A stretch of 5,065 nt of DNA from positions 1-5,065 of the forward strand of contig JACQRG010000037.1 in NCBI GenBank assembly GCA_016206565.1, read 5' to 3'. A model generated the notes under the pieces. That model was not told the origin of the DNA. It made no database searches and saw nothing but the letters and a program-made list of their open reading frames with translations. This stretch comes from Candidatus Omnitrophota bacterium (GTDB taxonomy: Bacteria; Omnitrophota; Gorgyraeia; Aquiviventales; Aquiviventaceae). A program made the translations under genes and the position numbers. Below, piece by piece: positions 1 to 5,065 of the stretch (positions are counted from its first letter, which is position 1; every line of letters begins with the position of its first letter).

Positions 1-2
1 AC

Positions 3-773
3 GTTGCCTCGCGCGCCGAGGAGCTGCGCGGCAAGATCAAGCTCCATCAGGCGGAGATCGCCAAGCTGCGGGCGGAAATTGACGTGCTGCGGGCAAGCCT
101 ACCCAAGGCGCCGCCGGGCAAGGCGGCGAGCCTGCGCGCCCAAATCAAGCGGCACGAGCTGCGCATCGCCTACCTGCAGCGCATGATTGACCTACTGGAG
201 GAGCAGCTGGAGAAGTTTGAGGAGCTCGAGGCCAAACGCTCCGGCGCGGGCGGGACGTCCGGCGGGGGCGGGCGGCGGACCGGCGGCGCCTCAGGTGATC
301 GAGCGCAGGAGGACGACGAGGACGGCACCCCCACTCGCAAGAAGGCGTCCAGCGGCACAGTCTCTGGGTCGTCCGGCGCGGCCTCGAGCGGCGCAGGCGC
401 GTCGAGCGCCACGGAGGACGAGGACCCCTTTGCAGACTTTGGCAGCAGCTTGCTCGGCTCCGGCACAAGCTCCGGCGGCTCGTCCGGCAGCGGCGGCTTC
501 TCCGGCGGCTCCAGCGGCGGCTCCTCCGGAGGCTCCAGCGGGAGCTCCTCCAGCGGCAGCACCTCCTCCGGCAGCTCCACCAGCAGCTCTTCCAGCAGCA
601 GCACCTCCTCCGGAGGGACCTCAACCAGTCCCCCGCCCGGCATGTTCGACAGCGGCTCTTCCAGCGGCAGTACTTCCTCCGGCAGCACCTCCTCCGGGAG
701 CAGCTCCTCCGGGAGCGGCTCCTCCAGCGGCGGTTCCTCGGGAAGCGCTCCACCCGCGATTCTGCCTTGGTAA
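3..773 (+). CDS. Coiled-coil protein with long Ser/Gly-rich tail, unknown function (5' end missing)
   Basis: The frame is open from the left edge, so the start lies outside the window; 256 residues are visible before TAA at 771-773. Visible residues about 5-79 are charged and heptad-like, in two helical stretches (5-33 and 41-78) split by a Pro/Gly linker (PKAPPGK). The two stretches look like copies of each other. After residue 80 the chain becomes low-complexity: a Gly/Arg part, an acidic patch (EDDED), a second acidic patch ending DPFADF, then about 100 residues made almost only of Ser, Gly and Thr, broken once by SPPPGMFD. It ends APPAILPW. No enzymatic motif or membrane segment is visible. 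Such tails are usually disordered, which suggests a surface, envelope or scaffold role, but that is a guess. The promoter just downstream suggests it is not part of the oxidase operon. I am sure of the frame and unsure of the function. A GTG at 84 is an internal codon, not needed as a start. Confidence 0.75.
   Translation, partial: VASRAEELRGKIKLHQAEIAKLRAEIDVLRASLPKAPPGKAASLRAQIKRHELRIAYLQRMIDLLEEQLEKFEELEAKRSGAGGTSGGGGRRTGGASGDRAQEDDEDGTPTRKKASSGTVSGSSGAASSGAGASSATEDEDPFADFGSSLLGSGTSSGGSSGSGGFSGGSSGGSSGGSSGSSSSGSTSSGSSTSSSSSSSTSSGGTSTSPPPGMFDSGSSSGSTSSGSTSSGSSSSGSGSSSGGSSGSAPPAILPW
15..209 (+). repeat. Internal duplication of a 29-residue coiled-coil unit (period 36 residues)
   Basis: Visible residues 5-33 (bases 15-101) and 41-69 (bases 123-209) of the first gene align without gaps. 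By eye 13 of 29 positions are identical, including the spaced pattern R-x2-IK-x-H-x3-IA-x-L-x3-ID-x-L-x3-L. The copies sit 36 residues (108 bp) apart, with a PKAPPGK-type linker between them. More copies may lie upstream of the window. Confidence 0.6.
444..746 (+). repeat. Ser/Gly-coding low-complexity tract
   Basis: This in-frame tract encodes blocks such as GGSSGGSSGGSS and SGSTSSGSTSSGSS, using mainly AGC, TCC and GGC codons in changing order. It is imperfectly repetitive at DNA level (recurrent TCCTCC and GGCAGC words) and much more regular at protein level. A Pro-containing insert (bases about 627-650) splits it in two. The skewed composition also creates long open frames on the opposite strand. 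Confidence 0.8.
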
Positions 774-804
774 GTGTCCTGCGACAAGCGGGCGTGAGCC
801 TGCG

Positions 805-833
805 TTGACGCGCACAGCGTCGTCCGGTAGAAT
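805..833 (+). promoter_or_regulatory. Predicted sigma70-type promoter for the cytochrome/oxidase operon
   Basis: TTGACG (805-810) and TAGAAT (828-833) are separated by exactly 17 bp; each differs from the -35 and -10 consensus at one position. It lies in the 72-bp gap between the first gene and the cytochrome gene and points toward the latter. Transcription would be expected to begin near 839-841, only about 5-7 bases before the ATG at 846, implying a leaderless or nearly leaderless message. In a window this GC-rich, such an AT-containing match is unlikely to be chance, but no start site has been measured. Confidence 0.65.
807..821 (+). promoter_or_regulatory. Small inverted repeat inside the promoter (possible operator)
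   Basis: GACGC (807-811) and GCGTC (817-821) form a perfect 5-bp inverted repeat around GCACA, overlapping the -35 box and the spacer. The -35 hexamer is also flanked by TGCG (801-804) and CGCA (811-814). No T-run follows, so a terminator is unlikely. It could be a regulator binding site, but a repeat this short also arises by chance in GC-rich DNA. Confidence 0.25.
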
Positions 834-845
834 AGCCCGCATCTG

Positions 846-2264
846 ATGTCCTCGGTATACCGCCACCTGCAGCGAATTCCTGCAGCGCTCAATCGGCTTG
901 TTCCCCTCGGGACCTGCGTCGTGCTGTGGTTGACCTGGGTCGGCACCAGTCTGGCCGCGCGCCCTGAGCCGGACCCCAAGGCCGGCGAAGCCGCCTACCA
1001 GCAGCACTGCGCGCGCTGCCACGGGGTCGCCGGCAAGGGCGACGGCGTGGACGCCCGGCGCTTTTACCCCCGCCCCCGCGACCTCTCGCTGGGCGTCTAC
1101 AAGTTCCGCAGCACGGCCAGCGGCACGCCGCCCAGCGATGAGGACCTCTTCCGCATTCTGACCGACGGCCTGCCGGGCAGCAACATGCCGGACTGGCGCC
1201 ACCTCGATGAGCCGACCCGGTGGCAGCTGGTGGCGTACCTCAAGAGCCTGGCTCCGATCTTCACGGACGCCGCACCGGAGCCGGTCGCAGTCAGCGGCGA
1301 CCCGGGCCTGGCCAAGGCCGACCTGGCGGCCGGCAGAGCGGTCTACGAGAAGCTCGGCTGCGCCGCCTGCCATGGCGCGCTGGGCCGCGGCGACGGCCCC
1401 TCGGCCGCGACGCTGGTGGACGACTGGGGCATGCCCATCCGCCCCCGCAACCTGGCCCAGGGCTGGGGCTACCGCGGCGGCGGCGAGGCGCGCGCAATCT
1501 TCCTGCGGCTGATGGCCGGCATTGACGGCGCGGGCATGCCCTCCTACCAGGGCGCGGTGAGCCCTGAGGAGGCGTGGCACCTGGCCTACTATGTGGCGTC
1601 GCTGCAGGAGCCGGCGCGCTGGCATCCGATCGTGCGGGCCGCGTTCGTGCGCGGGCCGCTGCCCAAGACCGCGGAGGACCCGCAGTGGCAGGCGGCGGAG
1701 GTCACCGACTTAGCGCTGCGCCACGTGGTCACGCCGGAGGGCGCGTGGACCAGCCCGCCGACGGTGACGATGGTCTCCTTGCGCGCGCTCTACAACGAGG
1801 AAGCCGTCGCGCTGCAGGCGCAGTGGGATGATCCCACGCACGAAGCGCAGCCGCCCGGCGACGCCCTGGCCGTGGTGCTGCAGCCGCAGGGCTTAGCCGG
1901 GGACGTGGCCACACTGCAGGCCTGGCCGGCGTCGGGCGCGCCCTCCTTGGATGTCTGCTACTGGTCCGCCGAGGGGCCGCACGCCCACGAGGCGGTGGTG
2001 CCGGACTATGAGGCCGTCCGGCGCGAGGGCCCCGGACGAGTTCCCTTAATCAGCCAGGCGCGTTACAATGAGGGGCGGTGGCACGTGGTCCTGGTGCGCC
2101 CGCGCCGTCCGGCCGAACCCTCAGGAGCTCACCTGATCGGTCCAGGGGCTTCGCTGCCGGTGGCCGTAGCCGTCTGGGACGGCGGCATGGCCGAGGCCAG
2201 GGCGGTGTCGCCCTGGATTGACGTGCGCTTCGATGCCGACCGGGCCACGGCCCGACATGAGTGA
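846..2264 (+). CDS. Exported di-haem cytochrome c with C-terminal EB_dh-like domain
   Basis: This 472-residue protein is probably a periplasmic electron carrier. Residues 1-38 look like a signal peptide: a basic start, a hydrophobic stretch about 18-37, and cleavage near SLAA. Two class I cytochrome c domains follow. The first has CARCH at 55-59, a KGDG motif and Met114 (SNMPDW) as likely sixth ligand; the second has CAACH at 172-176, RGDG and Met231 (GAGMPSY). Residues about 280-462 resemble the EB_dh family (gamma subunits of ethylbenzene dehydrogenase-type molybdoenzymes and related nitrite oxidoreductase subunits), notably VAVAVWDGG near the end followed by SPW. No molybdoenzyme subunit is visible here; the neighbours are a lipoprotein and coxBA, so donation to the oxidase is a reasonable inference. 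In-frame stops at 795 and 828 make ATG 846 the first ATG; there is no Shine-Dalgarno, which fits the near-leaderless promoter. The cytochrome calls are very secure, the C-terminal family less so. Confidence 0.9.
   Translation: MSSVYRHLQRIPAALNRLVPLGTCVVLWLTWVGTSLAARPEPDPKAGEAAYQQHCARCHGVAGKGDGVDARRFYPRPRDLSLGVYKFRSTASGTPPSDEDLFRILTDGLPGSNMPDWRHLDEPTRWQLVAYLKSLAPIFTDAAPEPVAVSGDPGLAKADLAAGRAVYEKLGCAACHGALGRGDGPSAATLVDDWGMPIRPRNLAQGWGYRGGGEARAIFLRLMAGIDGAGMPSYQGAVSPEEAWHLAYYVASLQEPARWHPIVRAAFVRGPLPKTAEDPQWQAAEVTDLALRHVVTPEGAWTSPPTVTMVSLRALYNEEAVALQAQWDDPTHEAQPPGDALAVVLQPQGLAGDVATLQAWPASGAPSLDVCYWSAEGPHAHEAVVPDYEAVRREGPGRVPLISQARYNEGRWHVVLVRPRRPAEPSGAHLIGPGASLPVAVAVWDGGMAEARAVSPWIDVRFDADRATARHE
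866..887 (+). repeat. 9-bp direct repeat at the start of the cytochrome gene
   Basis: CCTGCAGCG occurs at 866-874 and 879-887, separated by AATT, giving a 13-bp period. Each copy contains the palindrome CTGCAG. It lies inside the coding region for the signal peptide, about 26 bp after the expected transcription start. It may be an operator or simply coincidence of codons (LQRIPAAL). Confidence 0.3.
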
Positions 2265-2272
2265 CACAACGC

Positions 2273-2279
2273 AGGGAGG
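2273..2279 (+). promoter_or_regulatory. Strong Shine-Dalgarno deciding the lipoprotein start
   Basis: AGGGAGG lies 7 bases before ATG 2287. It supports that start over the longer in-frame option at TTG 2218, which would overlap the cytochrome gene and bury the signal peptide. Confidence 0.8.
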
Positions 2280-2286
2280 TTCCATC

Positions 2287-3072
2287 ATGACACGAGCTCG
2301 AGTTGCGTCTTGCGTGGTGGCCGGGATGGTGCTGGCCATCGGGTGCGGCGCCAGCCCACCGCAGGACGCGGGGGCCGCGCCCCAAGCGGCAGCGCCCGCC
2401 GAGGCGCCGAATCCGGCGAGTGCGACTCCGGCCGGATCCGCCGCCATCCAGGGCGCGATCCGCTTTGACGGGACCGCCCCGGCGCGCGAGAAAATCCAGA
2501 TGGCGGCGGACCCCACCTGCCAGCAGCAGCATGCCGCGCCGGTGCTCTCCGAAGCCGTGGTGGTCAACGACAACGGGACGCTCAAGCACGCGTTCGTCTA
2601 CGTCAAGAGCGGGCTCTCCGGATCGTTTGCGCCGCCGAGCCGGCCGGCCGTGATGGACCAGCACGGCTGCTGGTACGAGCCCCACGTGCTGGGGGTGCAG
2701 GCGAACCAGCCGGTGGAGCTGCGCAACAGCGATGCGACGCTGCACAACGTCAACGCCAAGCCGTCGCAGAACCCGCCCTTCAACCTCGCGCAGCCGGTGC
2801 AGGGCATGAAGACGACCAAGAAATTCGCCAAGCCGGAGATCATGGTGCCGCTGAAGTGCAACGTCCACCCCTGGATGAGCGCGTATATCGGGGTGGTGGA
2901 GCATCCGTTCTTCGCCGTGTCCGACGCGAGCGGGGCTTACGCCCTGAGCGGGCTGCCGGCCGGCACGTACGTGGTGGAAGCGTGGCACGAGAAGCTCGGC
3001 ACCCAGACCCAGTCGGTCACTGTGGCCGACGGCCAGACGCAATCCGTGGATTTCACCTTCAAGGCTCAATAG
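2287..3072 (+). CDS. Probable lipoprotein with cupredoxin-like copper site and carboxypeptidase-regulatory-like domain
   Basis: The product is 261 residues. It starts with a short basic segment, a hydrophobic stretch and Cys20 in LAIGC, a plausible though slightly atypical lipobox. A disordered Ala/Pro-rich linker (about 21-53) would hold the folded part away from the membrane. The rest matches a pattern I recognise from cupredoxin-like proteins often annotated as carboxypeptidase regulatory-like: DQHGCWYEPHVLGV (124-137), NSDATLHNV (147-155) and KCNVHPWM (190-197), then a beta-sandwich segment with SGAYALSGLPAGTYVVEAWH (215-234). His153, Cys191, His194 and Met197 could form a type 1 copper site. 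Cys78 and Cys128 could pair as a disulfide. It lies 22 bp after the cytochrome and 7 bp before coxB, so it may be an electron carrier or a copper-handling protein for the oxidase; the sequence does not decide between these. Fold moderately sure, copper binding and role inferred. Confidence 0.8.
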   Translation: MTRARVASCVVAGMVLAIGCGASPPQDAGAAPQAAAPAEAPNPASATPAGSAAIQGAIRFDGTAPAREKIQMAADPTCQQQHAAPVLSEAVVVNDNGTLKHAFVYVKSGLSGSFAPPSRPAVMDQHGCWYEPHVLGVQANQPVELRNSDATLHNVNAKPSQNPPFNLAQPVQGMKTTKKFAKPEIMVPLKCNVHPWMSAYIGVVEHPFFAVSDASGAYALSGLPAGTYVVEAWHEKLGTQTQSVTVADGQTQSVDFTFKAQ

Positions 3073-3079
3073 CCACGGC

Positions 3080-3838
3080 ATGCTCCTCGGCGCTCAACGC
3101 CAGCTTCTCGCGTGGCTCGCGGCAGCGGGTGCGTGGCTGGTCGTTCCGGCCGCGGCGTGGGCCGGCGCGCCGGTGCGCATCTGGCTGCCGGAAGCCGTCA
3201 CGACCAGCGCGCCGCTCATTGACCGGCTCTTTTACACCGTGCTGGCGATCACCGGGGCGGCGTTTGTCTTAGTCCAGGGCGCCCTGCTGTTCTTCGTATG
3301 GCGCTACCGGCACCGGCCGGACCGCCGCGCCGCCTACACGCACGGCAACACGCTCGTCGAGGTCGTCTGGACCGCGGTCCCGACGCTCATCCTGGTGGTG
3401 CTCGCCGTCTACAACCAGCAGGTGTGGTCCCAGGTGCGCGGCACCCCGCTCGCCCCCGACTTGCAGGTCGAGGTCACCGGCGAGCAGTTCGCCTGGAACA
3501 TCCGCTACCCGGGCCAGGATGGGCGGCTCAACACGGCGGACGACCTGCTGACCATCAACCAGATGCATCTGCCGGTCCGGCAGACGGTGCTCATCCACCT
3601 GAAGTCCAAGGATGTCATCCATAGCTTCTTCGTGCCGCAGTTTCGGGTCAAGCAGGACGCCGTGCCCGGCATGACGACCCGCCTGTGGGTCTCGGCGACC
3701 AAGACCGGCCAGTACGAGATCGCCTGCGCGGAGCTCTGCGGCCTGGGGCACTACCGGATGCGCGGCTTCCTGACGCTCGAATCGCCGGATGAGTTCGCGC
3801 GCTGGCTCATCGCCACCGCCGAGGAGCAAGCCTCATGA
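3080..3838 (+). CDS. coxB: Cytochrome c oxidase subunit II (CuA subunit)
   Basis: This 252-residue subunit receives electrons at a binuclear CuA centre and passes them to subunit I. Residues 9-28 form a signal peptide ending in AWA. Two membrane helices follow (about 50-73 and 94-112), and the C-terminal cupredoxin domain faces the periplasm. The CuA ligands are complete: His181 (VIHSFFVPQF), Cys216, Glu218 (backbone), Cys220, His224 and Met227 in CAELCGLGHYRM. The chain ends soon after this domain, so there is no fused cytochrome c as in caa3 enzymes. The GHQWYW region of mitochondrial-type subunits reads GEQFAW (134-139), with Phe137 at the Trp that usually takes electrons from cytochrome c. 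A loop GQDGRLNTADD (145-155) follows. The start at ATG 3080 has no clear Shine-Dalgarno but sits 7 bp after the lipoprotein stop and gives a proper signal peptide; translation may be coupled. Confidence 0.96.
   Translation: MLLGAQRQLLAWLAAAGAWLVVPAAAWAGAPVRIWLPEAVTTSAPLIDRLFYTVLAITGAAFVLVQGALLFFVWRYRHRPDRRAAYTHGNTLVEVVWTAVPTLILVVLAVYNQQVWSQVRGTPLAPDLQVEVTGEQFAWNIRYPGQDGRLNTADDLLTINQMHLPVRQTVLIHLKSKDVIHSFFVPQFRVKQDAVPGMTTRLWVSATKTGQYEIACAELCGLGHYRMRGFLTLESPDEFARWLIATAEEQAS
3821..3826 (+). promoter_or_regulatory. Shine-Dalgarno for coxA inside the end of coxB
   Basis: GAGGAG lies 8 bases before ATG 3835, within the last codons of coxB. The coxA ATG overlaps the coxB TGA as ATGA, a usual sign of coupled translation. 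Confidence 0.8.
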
Positions 3839-5065
3839 CCCATCCCGAGCACGCCCCCAAGGGATTCTGGCGCACCTACGTCTTCTCCACGGACCATAAG
3901 ACCATCGGCCTGCAGTTTCTCTTCACCAGCCTGGTGATGCTGGCCTTCGGCGGGCTGCTGGCCATGCTCATCCGCTGGCAGCTGGGCTGGCCGGGCCGGC
4001 CGCTGGGATTCATGGAGAAGATCGCGCCCGCCGGCATGCCGGGCGGGGTCATGCTGCCGGATTACTACAACATGCTCTTCACGATGCACGGCTCGGTGAT
4101 GATCTTCTTCGCCGTCATCCCGCTGCTCGTCGGGGTGTTCGGCAACTACCTCATCCCGCTGAAGATCGGCGCCGGAGACATGGCGTTCCCGAAGCTGAAC
4201 ATGTATTCGTTCTGGCTGGTGCCGCTCTCCATCGCGATCGTCTGCGCCGGCTTCTTCCTGCAGGGCGGGGCGGCGGCCTCCGGCTGGACCGCCTACGCGC
4301 CGCTGAGCACCACCCTCGGGCCGGGGCAGGTGTGCTGGATCGTGGGCGTCATCGTCCTGGGCACCTCCTCGATCCTGGGCGCCATCAACTACATCACGAC
4401 GGTCATCAACTGCCGCGCGCCGGGGATGTCGTTCTTCCGGCTGCCGCTGGCCATCTGGGCGCTGTTCATCACGGCGGTCATGGTCTTGCTGGCCACGCCG
4501 GTCCTGGCCGCGGCGCTCATCCTCCTGCTGCTGGAGAACGTCGCCGGGACCAGCTTCTTTCTGCCCGCCGGCCTCATCATTGACGGCGTGGCCCGGGCCA
4601 ACAGCGGCGGCCAGGTCCTGCTATGGCAGCACCTGTTCTGGTTCTACTCCCATCCGGCCGTCTACATCATGATCCTGCCGGCGATGGGCATCGCCTCGGA
4701 GATCCTGCCGGTCTTCGCCCGCAAGCCGCTCTTCGGCTACCACTCGATGGTCTACGCGATCATGGGCATCGCGCTGCTCGGCTTCCTGGTGTGGGCGCAC
4801 CACATGTTCACCAGCGGTATGAACCCGGCGCTGGGGACCAGCTTCATGGCCTCGACGATCGTCATCGCCGTGCCCTCCGCCATCAAGACGTTCAACTGGC
4901 TCGGGACGCTGTGGCGCGGCTCGATCCGCCTCACGACGCCGATGCTGCACGCGCTGGCGTTCGTCTCGATGTTCGTCATCGGCGGGCTGACCGGGATCTT
5001 CCTCGCGGCGAACGCGGTGGACCTGTACGTGCACGACACCTACTTCATCGTGGGGCACCTGCACT
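3835..5065 (+). CDS. coxA: Cytochrome c oxidase subunit I, A2-type heme-copper oxygen reductase (3' end missing)
   Basis: The frame runs from ATG 3835 off the right edge, giving 410 residues of a protein usually over 500. It is the catalytic subunit that reduces O2 to water and pumps protons. The start is typical (STDHKTIG, 18-25). His85 (MHGSVMIFF) and His410 are the low-spin haem ligands and His408 the high-spin haem ligand, in HDTYFIVGHLH, where the window ends. CuB ligands are His273, His322 and His323; Tyr277 is the expected cross-linked tyrosine. Asn104, Asp115 and Asn122 mark the D-channel entrance; Lys351 and Ser348 (PSAIK) mark the K-channel. The motif WFYSHPAVY (269-277) lacks the glutamate of GHPEV and has Tyr271-Ser272, the A2 signature known from Rhodothermus marinus caa3. 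Tyr277 and the complete CuB site argue for an oxygen reductase rather than a nitric oxide reductase. Many hydrophobic helices are visible throughout. Confidence 0.97.
   Translation, partial: MTHPEHAPKGFWRTYVFSTDHKTIGLQFLFTSLVMLAFGGLLAMLIRWQLGWPGRPLGFMEKIAPAGMPGGVMLPDYYNMLFTMHGSVMIFFAVIPLLVGVFGNYLIPLKIGAGDMAFPKLNMYSFWLVPLSIAIVCAGFFLQGGAAASGWTAYAPLSTTLGPGQVCWIVGVIVLGTSSILGAINYITTVINCRAPGMSFFRLPLAIWALFITAVMVLLATPVLAAALILLLLENVAGTSFFLPAGLIIDGVARANSGGQVLLWQHLFWFYSHPAVYIMILPAMGIASEILPVFARKPLFGYHSMVYAIMGIALLGFLVWAHHMFTSGMNPALGTSFMASTIVIAVPSAIKTFNWLGTLWRGSIRLTTPMLHALAFVSMFVIGGLTGIFLAANAVDLYVHDTYFIVGHLH

Noticed and set aside
444..746. Repetitive DNA as a CRISPR array or mobile element
   Set aside because: The repeats are short, imperfect, in frame and without unique spacers or terminal inverted repeats; they are explained by a Ser/Gly-coding tract.
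774..845. Intrinsic terminator after the first gene
   Set aside because: The only clear hairpin (807-821) is 5 bp, overlaps the promoter and has no T-run after it.
170..979. Long minus-strand open frame rich in EEP/LPEE repeats
   Set aside because: It is the antisense of the Ser/Gly codon tract and runs across the promoter gap into the cytochrome gene. Its repeats only mirror the + strand composition.
621..1625. 334-codon minus-strand open frame
   Set aside because: It lies over the promoter and the two haem-binding domains of the cytochrome; it has Arg/Ala-rich composition without motifs, as expected from GC-rich antisense.
2218..2286. Upstream start (TTG 2218) for the lipoprotein
   Set aside because: It would overlap the cytochrome gene by 47 bp and put 23 residues before the signal peptide; ATG 2287 has an AGGGAGG at 7-base spacing.
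2050..3081. 343-codon minus-strand open frame
   Set aside because: It covers the lipoprotein and the end of the cytochrome gene and shows no recognisable domain; the + strand frame has family motifs and a Shine-Dalgarno.
4627..4680. Loss of the conserved glutamate as a sign of an inactive oxidase
   Set aside because: The Tyr-Ser replacement is the known A2 solution, and all visible haem and CuB ligands and the cross-linked Tyr are intact.

Overview
This window carries part of an aerobic respiratory locus from a GC-rich, Gram-negative-type bacterium. All convincing genes lie on the + strand. Strong G/C preference at third codon positions, export signals on three proteins and periplasmic redox domains support this reading. 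No rRNA or other phylogenetic marker is present, so I do not name a phylum.

Layout. Positions 3-773 hold the 3' part of a gene for a coiled-coil protein with a very long Ser/Gly-rich tail; I do not recognise its function. A 72-bp gap (774-845) contains a near-consensus sigma70-type promoter pointing right. The genes after it are tightly packed: a di-haem c-type cytochrome with a C-terminal domain resembling the ethylbenzene dehydrogenase gamma (EB_dh) family (846-2264), a probable lipoprotein with a putative cupredoxin-like copper site and a carboxypeptidase-regulatory-like domain (2287-3072), cytochrome c oxidase subunit II (coxB, 3080-3838) and subunit I (coxA, 3835 to the window edge). Gaps are 22 bp and 7 bp, and coxB/coxA overlap by 4 bp, so these four look like one operon.

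How they fit together (inference). CoxA and CoxB form the core of a heme-copper oxygen reductase. CoxA has YSHPAV where mitochondrial-type enzymes have the GHPEV glutamate motif, which places it in the A2 subfamily. CoxB has a complete CuA site but no fused cytochrome c domain, and a Phe replaces the usual electron-entry Trp. The two upstream redox proteins are therefore candidates for passing electrons to CuA. The cytochrome is unusual: its C-terminal domain has no lysine from residue 275 to the end, although characterised EB_dh proteins use Met/Lys to bind haem b.

I saw no tRNA, rRNA, CRISPR array, insertion sequence or convincing intrinsic terminator. No stretch longer than 300 bases lacks a gene.
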